Below are positions 1 to 7,595 of a stretch of 64,000 bases of DNA, piece by piece (the first letter of the stretch is position 1; the number at the start of each line of letters is the position of its first letter). Made by a program: the position numbers and the translations under genes. Location of the stretch: positions 1-64,000 of the forward strand of contig CAKZPV010000045.1 of NCBI GenBank assembly GCA_937139405.1, in the 5' to 3' direction. The notes beneath the pieces were generated by a model. That model saw nothing but the letters and a program-made list of their open reading frames with translations. It made no database searches and was not told where the DNA came from. Origin of the DNA: an uncultured Nitrospirota bacterium (GTDB lineage Bacteria > Nitrospirota > Nitrospiria > Nitrospirales > UBA8639).

Positions 1-145
1 GTGAGTTTGTACCAAGAGGGGGTGTGATTGAGAAAATTCTGAGCTAATTCTTGAGGAATACTTCGACGCATTGGCGTGACAGGGAAATATGGGTAAGGAG
101 TGGAGGACGCTATGTGAAGAACAATCAAAAAAAAGAGGTAGACGG

Positions 146-1945
146 TTAACCTGCAGACACGATTCGTTCTCCCTGGGATTGCGGCTTGGCTTGAAGGGCC
201 TTCTTTTCCACAATTTGCATCGCTTTATCAAGAACCTCATTAAAATGTGTGCAGATATTATTTGGATCCAGCCTATTCAACTCATGTAAATCTTCAAGAA
301 CCTGTCTAGTCCTAGGCGACATACCAGCCGTCAACACCGCAACGTTGCGGCTATTCGCGGCCTCAATGAGATCACCTAAGGCATAGGCACCGGATAAATC
401 CAACTCATCCAGCCATTTGCAGCGAATGATGAGCACGTCTTTGTTTTCAAGATGCTCTACTGTGTCATTCAACCAATCAATCGCCCCGAAAAATAAGGGA
501 CCATGAGGACGAACAATGATAATGCGATCTCGAACCAGATGTTCAAAACGACCGCTAATTTCTCCCATATTTGCCCCATTTTGGCTGATCCGTTGAGCAT
601 AGTCCCGGCCAAACGCGAAAATAAGATCTTCCTCTTCCTGTTTGACGTCTTCATTCCGTACGTTGAGATCAGCCTTATAACGATCTGATTGGTCCTTCAC
701 AAAACGGAAAAACGCCACAGCCAGTCCCATCGCCATTGCTGACAGCAAATTCCAAAACACTGTCATCAATACCACCAGGGCAAAAACCATTAAATCAGAG
801 ATTGGCAATCGTCGAACGACGGGAAGGACGCGCATATCCAAGATGTCATATCCGGCCTTTAGGAGAATTCCCGCCAAGGCCGAAAGAGGAATTGAAGCAG
901 CCAGAGACCCGAGTCCAAGAATAAACGAAAGGAGGACCAAGCCCATCGTGATTGAGGCCAACCGTGTCCGGGCTCCGCTTTGAATATTGACGACACATGG
1001 CATGGTATTAGTGGCACCACCGAGTCCCCCAATCAAACCTGAAAACAAATTTGCCGATCCTTGGGCGACAAGTTCACGGTCGCTGTTGTGATGGGTGCCG
1101 GTCATATTGTCGACGATGAGACAGGTCAGAAGGCTATCGAAGATACAGAGACCGGCCAGAGCTGCTGCAGGGACAAAGGCCGCTTCGAGGAGAGTGAGAT
1201 CAGGAACATAGAAGGTCGGTAATCCTGTGGGAATATCGCCAATTTTAGGAATGTCTAAACCCAATGTTGTGGCCACCGCCGTACCAACGAACAAACCAAT
1301 TAACGGTCCTGGCAGCCACGTCACCGGGGAAATTTTTGGCCATATGACGACAATGGCTAAGGTCAGAAAACCAATTGCTAATGCTGGCAATGATGCATGT
1401 GCGATCGTTGAGGGCAGTTCTGTGATCGCGGCCGTAATGCTTTTTGCGCCGGGTAATCCGATAAATGGATTGAGCTGAAGCAACATATATAAGATACCCA
1501 ACCCAGTCATAAACCCCGAAATGACAGAATAGGGGGTAAACTTTATAAATTGTCCAAGCTTCAACAATCCCAGAACAATTAATATCAAACCGGCCAGGGC
1601 AACCATGGTGGCAATAAAAACCAAATCGGGAGAGCCGTCTGGCATTTGATGCGTCTGTGCAATTGTAAGGATTTGGATCGTCATAGGCCCTGTCGGTCCA
1701 CCGACCGACCATGCTGATCCACTTAACGGTCCCGCAACAAGACCGGCTGCAACGGCAGACCACATCCCCGCAACGGCTCCAAGACCGGAAGCGACTCCAA
1801 ACGCCAAGGCCATAGGGAGGATCACCATCGCAACCGTAATCCCCGCCAACATGTCTCCCCTCACATTGCTGGTCAATCCCTCAAAATTTTCTTTGAAGTT
1901 AAACGTTTTGAGATACTCACGAAAATTTGTCATCACCTGATCCAT
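146..1945 (-). CDS. SulP family anion transporter with C-terminal STAS domain
   Basis: A 599-residue inner-membrane transporter. The first ~430 residues are hydrophobic, about a dozen membrane segments, opening with the SulP-type stretch GDMLAGITVAMVILPMALAF. A cytoplasmic STAS domain follows at about residues 475-580, with the LDELDLSGAYAL loop. SulP proteins move sulfate, bicarbonate or other anions with Na+ or H+; the substrate cannot be read from sequence. Bicarbonate is attractive because an LCIB-type carbonic anhydrase lies 4 kb away and both genes have sigma-54-like promoters. ATG at 1945 is preceded by AGGACT at 8 nt. Monocistronic by spacing. Family assignment is sure; substrate is inference. 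Confidence 0.93.
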   Translation of the reverse strand: MDQVMTNFREYLKTFNFKENFEGLTSNVRGDMLAGITVAMVILPMALAFGVASGLGAVAGMWSAVAAGLVAGPLSGSAWSVGGPTGPMTIQILTIAQTHQMPDGSPDLVFIATMVALAGLILIVLGLLKLGQFIKFTPYSVISGFMTGLGILYMLLQLNPFIGLPGAKSITAAITELPSTIAHASLPALAIGFLTLAIVVIWPKISPVTWLPGPLIGLFVGTAVATTLGLDIPKIGDIPTGLPTFYVPDLTLLEAAFVPAAALAGLCIFDSLLTCLIVDNMTGTHHNSDRELVAQGSANLFSGLIGGLGGATNTMPCVVNIQSGARTRLASITMGLVLLSFILGLGSLAASIPLSALAGILLKAGYDILDMRVLPVVRRLPISDLMVFALVVLMTVFWNLLSAMAMGLAVAFFRFVKDQSDRYKADLNVRNEDVKQEEEDLIFAFGRDYAQRISQNGANMGEISGRFEHLVRDRIIIVRPHGPLFFGAIDWLNDTVEHLENKDVLIIRCKWLDELDLSGAYALGDLIEAANSRNVAVLTAGMSPRTRQVLEDLHELNRLDPNNICTHFNEVLDKAMQIVEKKALQAKPQSQGERIVSAG

Positions 1946-2027
1946 AATATTTTAGTCCTAAAAAATTTCTTCTCTACTTATATCGAATGAAGGACTCTGA
2001 TCGTACTGACAGTTCTCCATTGAATAT

Positions 2028-2043
2028 CGCAAGTCACATGCCA
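2028..2043 (-). promoter_or_regulatory. Candidate sigma-54 promoter of the SulP gene
   Basis: Read on the minus strand the site is TGGCAT-GTGAC-TTGCG, matching the sigma-54 consensus TGGCAY-N5-TTGCW at all but the last base, with the essential GG and GC at the correct 10-base separation. The -12 element lies 83 nt upstream of the SulP start codon. Flank ATTTCA before the GG is shared with the site at 7161. Confidence 0.6.
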
Positions 2044-2180
2044 TGAAATATGCTAGGAATCTTAACCAGAGGTTCTGAAACGTTTTTTGATAATGGGCCT
2101 GCTAAATATTTCTCAGAAATAGCCTGTTAATGCTCTAGAATAGAGTGGTGTCAGCCGCGAGACAGGAATAGTCAAAACAG

Positions 2181-2284
2181 TCATCCAGCAAGGCCACAGC
2201 CCTTTTGACGTGTGGAGCGTACTTCCAATACGCAAGCAAAGCAAAAGAGCAAGAACGCCACTGGCGGCTTTTTTCAACACTCCC
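2181..2284 (+). repeat. Degenerate copy of the 123-bp inverted-end repeat
   Basis: This intergenic stretch shares TCATCCAGCAAGGCC, CAGCCC, GGAGCGTAC and the right end TTTTTCAACACTCCC with the complete element at 35645-35767. The left inverted end is missing or decayed and the middle has diverged. Any open frame across it is a by-product of the repeat. The rest of 1946-2499 holds the SulP promoter and nothing else I recognise. Confidence 0.7.
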
Positions 2285-2499
2285 ATAATTTTTCAATACA
2301 TTGACGAACAATCCCAAGAAGAGATCAACAAAGATACTCACTTTCTTTCATGAAAAAAACATTTATGTGCGAATTCGTACGGTGTGCGCTGTGCGAAAGT
2401 AAATAGCTCGGGAAAAGGAAATGGTGAGAACAGACTGTGAATCACTGAACAAGCGATTGAAGAACAGCAATAAAAAAACCGAAAAGTCAGTTGATGGAT

Positions 2500-3879
2500 C
2501 TAGAAGGAAAGAGTCGCCATCGTATATACATAATTGACATCAGCGGTCCCCGTGCTTTGCGAGACTCGATCAAAATAAGAGCCTTTGAAAAAACGGGCAA
2601 ATCCCACCTCAAAAACGGTATGTCGAAAATAACCGGCCTGCGGGGCCCAATTGACCGATATATCGAACAAATTTCCTAAGAATGTGCCCGCTCGACCTGT
2701 GGGGTCCTGCAACCCACTCCCCGCAAATGGCCCACGACCATCGGCCAGCCAAAAAGTACGATGGGACACCATCAATTGAACGGTGGGGAGGGGCTTGAAA
2801 GTCGAGCGAAATCCAACAGGTGAAAGAATATTGGATGGGAAGATGACGCCCAGAATACCGGTCGGTCCGTATTCTGCGCGGCGTTTGGCAAACAAAAAAT
2901 CAAAGTTTTTTTTTGGATTGGGATCTCCCGATGCATAATCGAAAAGATACACAAACCGCAACGGCCATGCTGTCTCAAAACTATAGCCCACTTCCCCATG
3001 GTGGCGATGCGCAAAATGATTTGTCCTGCCCACCTCACCAATTTGATAGATGGATTCTATTTCATAATCCCATTGCTCCTTCTTCGGCTGCGCAAATGTC
3101 CGAAATCCCAAAGTGGAAAGATCCCGCCGTTGGAGATTATTCCCTTCATTGAGTTGAAAGAGATACAGCTCCCCATTGGCCCATGGGACATGGCTGCTTG
3201 AAATCGCCGCACCTGAAAAGTAGCTAATCGGTGTCGTCCAATCTGGGCTGACCGAATGTCGTTGAACGGGTCGTGTCACAAATGCCCGAAGTCCCCATGC
3301 CTGGTTCTTGTCCGATCCAAGAGTGAGTTGAACCCCATCAAATGTTGGCGTAAAGGTCCCAAACCGGTGACCAGCGACCAAACGCCCTTTTCCAAAATCC
3401 ATGATTATGCGGCCGACTTCGACTTTTCCTGAACTCCCTAATCCAAAAAAATTCTGAGACACCAAATCGACATGGAGCTGAAAAATATCCAGATGATTGA
3501 CAAAAATTGGGTTACGATCTTGTTCTCGATCCGCCACAGGGGTGCGAAAATCCGCGACTTCCAGCGTGAACCGCACAGGATCCCAAATATCCTTTATCCC
3601 CAATAATATTCTTGTCCGCTGATGAACTTGTTGATTACTTCCGGCAGTGCCTCGAGTAAAACTGTGATTAAACGTTTCATAGCGGGTTCGATGTTCAATC
3701 CCCATATCCAGCCATTCCGGGGTCGCCGCGGAAAGGGAATTGGGTTGCTGTAAAATTGTCTTCAATCGATCAAAATCACTGGGGAATTCTTTGCTATGAT
3801 TATCAGCTCCTAAGACGATTTCTCCCCCAGAAAAGACACTAAAAACAAGAAGCATCACGAAAATCATACCGTAGGTCAT
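2500..3879 (-). CDS. Alginate-export-type (AlgE-like) outer-membrane channel
   Basis: About 459 residues from the chosen ATG at 3879. The open frame extends 30 codons further upstream from a non-ATG codon, but 3879 places a signal peptide (MTYGMIFVMLLVFSVFSGG) at the very N-terminus. The mature part has alternating-polarity strands rich in Arg, Asp and aromatic residues (TRYETFNHSF, RTRILLGIKD, GRIIMDFGKGRLVAGHRFGT) typical of AlgE/alginate_exp beta-barrels, and ends in Phe (YTMATLSF) as barrel proteins do. Probable role: a passive outer-membrane pore for an anionic solute. Alginate itself is not implied. It shares a direction and a sigma-54-like promoter pattern with the SulP gene, so it may supply the same substrate to the periplasm. 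Confidence 0.82.
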   Translation of the reverse strand: MTYGMIFVMLLVFSVFSGGEIVLGADNHSKEFPSDFDRLKTILQQPNSLSAATPEWLDMGIEHRTRYETFNHSFTRGTAGSNQQVHQRTRILLGIKDIWDPVRFTLEVADFRTPVADREQDRNPIFVNHLDIFQLHVDLVSQNFFGLGSSGKVEVGRIIMDFGKGRLVAGHRFGTFTPTFDGVQLTLGSDKNQAWGLRAFVTRPVQRHSVSPDWTTPISYFSGAAISSSHVPWANGELYLFQLNEGNNLQRRDLSTLGFRTFAQPKKEQWDYEIESIYQIGEVGRTNHFAHRHHGEVGYSFETAWPLRFVYLFDYASGDPNPKKNFDFLFAKRRAEYGPTGILGVIFPSNILSPVGFRSTFKPLPTVQLMVSHRTFWLADGRGPFAGSGLQDPTGRAGTFLGNLFDISVNWAPQAGYFRHTVFEVGFARFFKGSYFDRVSQSTGTADVNYVYTMATLSF

Positions 3880-3953
3880 GAGACATTCTTTCAGTACAAT
3901 TAGACGAATAGTTGGTGTTCTCAGAGGGTTTACCTGTGCCAGCTTTGCGTAAC

Positions 3954-3968
3954 GCAAAACAAATACCA
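3954..3968 (-). promoter_or_regulatory. Weak candidate sigma-54 promoter of the AlgE-like gene
   Basis: Minus-strand reading TGGTAT-TTGTT-TTGC keeps the invariant GG and GC and the spacing, with T for C at the fourth position. The -12 element is 75 nt from the ATG at 3879, close to the distance seen for the other sigma-54-like sites in this locus. Confidence 0.4.
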
Positions 3969-4397
3969 AACTCCCGTCATTACGAAATGGACATGAGATT
4001 TTTGTAAATGGACAGAAAGGATTCTGTGTTCAATTGGAGAGCGCTGGCCACTTCAAATCAACGTTATTGAGAGAAGTGTCGGTCTTCTTCCTCGCTATTT
4101 CACCTGGATCTTCTCCAGGTGCTTGGTAGAAATGCGTCGTATCGATGTTCCCAACTCTTCCTCAAAGGTGCCATTTCACACAGACGGTCCTGTGCAGCAT
4201 CGCACATACGTTTGCCTTGAAGGGGTAATGACGAACAGCACCACAAAAGAGATATCACAAAATTATTGCAGAAACACTGCATGCTTTCTTCGCATTCATC
4301 CTCAGAAAAATTCATAAACTGTTTGAGTATAAACTTTGCAATCATCGTCAAAGACAGACTCTTCCTGTTTTCCTGGTCAAAAACGGGGGAGAGGAAA

Positions 4398-4459
4398 TTC
4401 CCTAAAGCCGTCCTTTCAAATGTCTAATCCCCCTGGGACACGGGGCGGCTTTGGGGAAT
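4398..4459 (+). promoter_or_regulatory. Leader hairpin before the NtrC-like gene (possible attenuator)
   Basis: Arms 4398-4411 and 4446-4459 are complementary at 13 of 14 positions (ATTCCCTAAAGCCG against CGGCTTTGGGGAAT). The loop can form a second small helix, CCCC with GGGG, and a T-rich stretch ATTTTTG follows. It lies 68 nt upstream of the regulator start codon, and the nearest upstream gene is divergent, so there is no plus-strand transcript from upstream for it to terminate. It could be an attenuator, a small RNA or a protein-binding site. The remainder of 3970-4527 shows nothing I can name. Confidence 0.45.
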
Positions 4460-4527
4460 ATTTTTGTGGGACTGAAAAATTTTATAGACTACTTTTACGA
4501 TGACTCTCTCTGAAGCTAAGGATCGCC

Positions 4528-5880
4528 ATGCGCGCAACTATTTATGTTACCGATGATGAGCAGAACGTCTGTTCTGCATTAAGTCGCCGATTGACTAGAA
4601 AAGGACATCTCGTCAGGAGCTTCAACTCGGGAGGCGCACTCCTGGAAGCCTTGACCTATGAAATCCCCGATCTGCTGTTCTTAGACCTCAAGATGCCAGA
4701 AATGGATGGGTTGGAAACTCTGGGAAAGGTACGGAAATCGTCTTCCAAGCCATTGGTGGTGATGTTAACGGCATATGGCAGTGTTGAAGATGCAGTCGAA
4801 GCAATACGCCTAGGCGCTTACGATTTTGTGATCAAATCCGTTGATTTTTCAACGGTGGACCCAGCATTAGATCGAGCTCTTAATTTCTTAGAACTACGAC
4901 GCCGTGTCGAATATAGCGCGTTAGAAAACCAAAGGCACTACTCTTGGGAGCATGTCATTGCCGCCAGTACTTCGATGACGAAGGTTGTTGAACAACTCAA
5001 GAAGCAAGCAGACGGAGACACCACCGTGATGTTTCTTCAAGGTGAAGTGGGAACAGGAAAAGAATTTTTAGCACGAGCTCTTCATTATAATAGCCCCAAG
5101 CACATCGGCCCGTTTGCTTCCGTCAATTGCACGGAACAAAACGCGCTTCTACTTGAAGCCCAACTCTTTGGCTATGAGAGAGGTGCCTTTAGCGGCGCCA
5201 ACCAAGCCATGCCTGGTGCCTTGGAACGTGCCCATGCCGGCACCTTATTTATTGATGGACTTGACCACATTTCTCTGGCAGTTCAAGAATCCTTAGCCGA
5301 AGCTATTGAATCCGGGTCCTATTGTCGAATGGGAGGACATGACCGTCTCCCTCTTCAAGCGCGTATCGTGGTTGCCAGCACACAATCAGCTGTTGAGCCG
5401 GGGCAAGAACAGGTCTTTCACTCGAAATTGATTCCTCACGTTCGAGACAATCAGATCACCATTCCTCCGCTTCGTGAACGTCAGGATGATATTATTCCCT
5501 TGACCCTTAAGATCCTTCAGGCCTATGGAGAAGAAATCGGACGAGAAAAACTGGAGATTGATTCTTCCGTTCCACCGATATTATTAAATTTTCAATTTCC
5601 CGGGAATATTCGAGAACTAGAAGCCTTGATCAAACGGGCCGTACTTTGTTCACAAAATCCAGTTCTCACTTCTCTAGATTTCTTCTCTCAATCCTCACCT
5701 GACCATGAAGGTGAATTGCCCCCTAACACGGTTCGTATTCAGTTTGAACTTGGGCGTTGTTCGCTATCTGAGATTCAGGGCATGGTGGTTCAAGAAGTCC
5801 TGCGACTATCTAATCAAGACAAAGATCAAGCAGCTCGGCATCTCCATGTTTCTCTGCAAACCCTGAATGAACACATCTGA
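4528..5880 (+). CDS. NtrC-family sigma-54 response regulator with degenerate ATPase motifs
   Basis: 450 residues in three parts. The receiver (1-120) is intact: acidic pair D9/D10, phospho-acceptor D53, T81 and K103. The AAA+ domain (about 140-375) has Walker A GEVGTGKE (172-179), a GAFSGA loop (219-224, usual GAFTGA), PPLRER (313-318) and sensor-II GNIREL (359-364). The Walker B segment, normally LFLDE, reads LFIDG (D243, G244), so the catalytic Glu is gone. The usual arginine-finger segment FRxDLYYRL is replaced by FHSKLIPHV. The C-terminal Fis-type helix-turn-helix (AARHLHVSLQTLNEHI) ends abruptly. It sits just before a strong sigma-54 promoter driving the carbonic anhydrase gene, so it is the likely local regulator. 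Whether it still opens promoters alone is doubtful. Confidence 0.88.
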   Translation: MRATIYVTDDEQNVCSALSRRLTRKGHLVRSFNSGGALLEALTYEIPDLLFLDLKMPEMDGLETLGKVRKSSSKPLVVMLTAYGSVEDAVEAIRLGAYDFVIKSVDFSTVDPALDRALNFLELRRRVEYSALENQRHYSWEHVIAASTSMTKVVEQLKKQADGDTTVMFLQGEVGTGKEFLARALHYNSPKHIGPFASVNCTEQNALLLEAQLFGYERGAFSGANQAMPGALERAHAGTLFIDGLDHISLAVQESLAEAIESGSYCRMGGHDRLPLQARIVVASTQSAVEPGQEQVFHSKLIPHVRDNQITIPPLRERQDDIIPLTLKILQAYGEEIGREKLEIDSSVPPILLNFQFPGNIRELEALIKRAVLCSQNPVLTSLDFFSQSSPDHEGELPPNTVRIQFELGRCSLSEIQGMVVQEVLRLSNQDKDQAARHLHVSLQTLNEHI

Positions 5881-5997
5881 ATACTTCCCAGTGACCACAT
5901 CTCGGTTGGATGTTTTACGCACATTCCCCTTAGTGCGAACCCGCACCTTTGGTTTCACTTTCAGCATCTATCGAAAATGAAAGACCAACAGCCCCAA

Positions 5998-6024
5998 AGA
6001 ATTCCCTATATTTTCTGGAATTCT
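5998..6024 (+). promoter_or_regulatory. Inverted repeat upstream of the carbonic anhydrase promoter
   Basis: Perfect arms AGAATTCC (5998-6005) and GGAATTCT (6017-6024) are separated by 11 bases and end 13 bases before the -24 element. A second imperfect dyad, CTTTCA...TGAAAG, lies about 40 bases upstream. Either could be an activator or repressor site; no factor can be assigned from sequence. Confidence 0.4.
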
Positions 6025-6037
6025 CATAAAATATCAC

Positions 6038-6053
6038 TGGCACTTTCCTTGCT
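6038..6053 (+). promoter_or_regulatory. Sigma-54 promoter of the LCIB-type carbonic anhydrase gene
   Basis: TGGCAC-TTTCC-TTGCT is a complete match to the sigma-54 consensus TGGCAY-N5-TTGCW. Transcription would begin near 6065, giving a leader of about 55 nt before the ATG at 6120. The gene immediately upstream encodes an NtrC-family activator-like protein. Confidence 0.75.
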
Positions 6054-6119
6054 TTAAACCTGAGTTATATGAGGCATATGATTCACGTTTAACACTACTT
6101 GATTAAGGAAATGACACCC

Positions 6120-6902
6120 ATGCCGACTCTGTTTTCACCCAGCTCTTTTTCATGTGAAACGACTTCTGAAGGTCCTCAAGGACCCTTGGATTTCAAGACC
6201 GCCTTGGACCGGAATTTTCCAGGCACTTATCCCTGCGATGCATTTGTGGATTATTCACAATTCCGACTACATCCCTTCGGGATAGAACAGAAGAATTCCA
6301 TTGCCTGTGTAAGCGTATGCCGTGACGAAATCACTACTGCATTCATGAACAGACTTCATAATACCTGGAATAGCGCATTTGACTTTTCCAGTCTGGCTGG
6401 AATGTTGTACTTGGGTGTCACAGGGTTTCAAGCCGCGCATCATCATGCTCCTAATATTGATGGCAAAGAACGGTATGTGTATTTTGCTTTTCCCCACATC
6501 GCCATCGATGAACATGGCATCCCTGGGAATTGCCGGCGCTCAGGGCGCCACGCCATATCCCACGCCTGTGGCGCCTTGCTGAAGATTCACGAAAACATTT
6601 CAGAAGGAAACGTGAATCTGGCCCTGGATCAAGACGACCTGGAACAGAGCCTCTTACGTCAACGCCTGGTTGGGAAAATTGGATTCACAGAAACTCCGGA
6701 CTTGGTCACGCTGACCAAAGTCACCCAACAGATTATCAGGGAAGATCTTGAGCGGATGATCAAACTGACCGTGAATCCCGGTACAACCGACTATGCGGTA
6801 TTTACTGGTGTGCAAATTCATGGTCCAGCCAATAAAGACTGGATTTGGGTTGAGACTTCTTATGTTGTCGTTGATGGAGTGAGGGAACCTTTAGTTTTTT
6901 AA
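6120..6902 (+). CDS. LCIB-type (theta class) carbonic anhydrase
   Basis: About 260 residues. ATG 6120 is chosen because TAAGGAA ends 9 nt upstream; the frame also offers ATG 6111 and TTG 6099. The sequence follows the LCIB/theta carbonic anhydrase family known from algal carbon concentration: VSVCRDEIT (C67, R68, D69, E70), GVTGFQAAHHHAP (99-111), YFAFPHIAID (H126) and HACGALL (C150). C67, H126 and C150 match the family's three zinc ligands, so an active zinc site is expected. Function: CO2/bicarbonate interconversion in the cytoplasm, serving bicarbonate- or CO2-requiring steps of autotrophic fixation. Driven by a consensus sigma-54 promoter and preceded by an NtrC-like regulator. Confidence 0.85.
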   Translation: MPTLFSPSSFSCETTSEGPQGPLDFKTALDRNFPGTYPCDAFVDYSQFRLHPFGIEQKNSIACVSVCRDEITTAFMNRLHNTWNSAFDFSSLAGMLYLGVTGFQAAHHHAPNIDGKERYVYFAFPHIAIDEHGIPGNCRRSGRHAISHACGALLKIHENISEGNVNLALDQDDLEQSLLRQRLVGKIGFTETPDLVTLTKVTQQIIREDLERMIKLTVNPGTTDYAVFTGVQIHGPANKDWIWVETSYVVVDGVREPLVF

Positions 6903-7160
6903 CAATTCTCATAGTTTTTCAAAGCAGCCTTCAAATTAGTGCAACTGATTAATTGTCTGCTCCCTTATCTTTCGTTCTCCTCTGTCCCAGGTTTTTTTTC
7001 ATCTGTATTTTTAATTGCCTCATTTCCTTGAGCGGTTTCGCACAACCCGGCTTTTCATTACTCGCACACCCATTGGAAAAAAACTTGCGGAAAACAACAT
7101 CCCCACATCTAAAATATTGATAATATTGAAAAAATATTCAATTTCAACAACTATATTTCA

Positions 7161-7176
7161 TGGTATTACCGTTGCA
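7161..7176 (+). promoter_or_regulatory. Candidate sigma-54 promoter before a tiny reading frame
   Basis: TGGTAT-TACCG-TTGCA has the invariant GG and GC, correct spacing and one departure (T at position 4) from consensus. It is preceded by a very AT-rich stretch (about 7095-7160, repeated AATATT blocks) of the sort bent or bound by IHF-like proteins. The start codon of the small frame lies 56 nt downstream. Confidence 0.5.
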
Positions 7177-7231
7177 TTAATACAAAGATTAGTTAATCTC
7201 AAATTACCTCACACTCAGGAGGGTTGTTACA

Positions 7232-7288
7232 ATGGAAGCATTTACACTTATTTTACTCGTGACCTGGGCTGTTCTTTCGAGATTTTAA
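7232..7288 (+). CDS. Possible 18-residue membrane peptide
   Basis: ATG 7232 is preceded by a strong ribosome site AGGAGGG at 8 nt. The peptide is MEAFTLILLVTWAVLSRF, a single hydrophobic helix with a charged residue at each end, then TAA. Size and shape recall accessory microproteins of membrane complexes (for example KdpF or CydX class), though no family is recognisable. The upstream sigma-54-like element and the strong ribosome site are the reasons to take it seriously. A longer overlapping frame (7015-7293) lacks such support. The rest of 6903-7595 shows no other gene I can defend. Confidence 0.5.
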   Translation: MEAFTLILLVTWAVLSRF

Positions 7289-7595
7289 CTTAGACAGCAT
7301 CGATCTCATCATCTCCATCATGACTCCATTTACTTCCAAGATTCTTTAGCGGGCCACCAGAAAGAGACTGCTTCCACCAATTATTTTTCACCACTTCCTG
7401 TTTCACTTTCCAAAAAGTATGGCAACAAACTCTTTTTCTTTGGAGTTCGTTGCATGCAGACTCATTCGCTTTCCTATCAAAAAAGAGTAGGCCTCCCAGA
7501 GAGTCTCTTGGTATATTGATCTCACTGATCATTAAGGACATGTTTTGGATCCATAAGGTCCGAGGCGATAACCCAGGAAGGGAACCAGTCAATCG

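Noticed and set aside
1245-1763. 172-codon minus-strand frame inside the SulP gene
   Set aside because: It is in another phase of a certain gene and has no recognisable domain.
2135-2341. Open frame of 68 codons on the minus strand
   Set aside because: It lies across a worn copy of the 123-bp repeat and shows no ribosome site or protein-like composition.
7015-7293. Frame of 92 codons overlapping the 18-codon peptide
   Set aside because: It begins with a weak start, crosses the candidate sigma-54 promoter and has no domain; the short frame with AGGAGGG is better supported.
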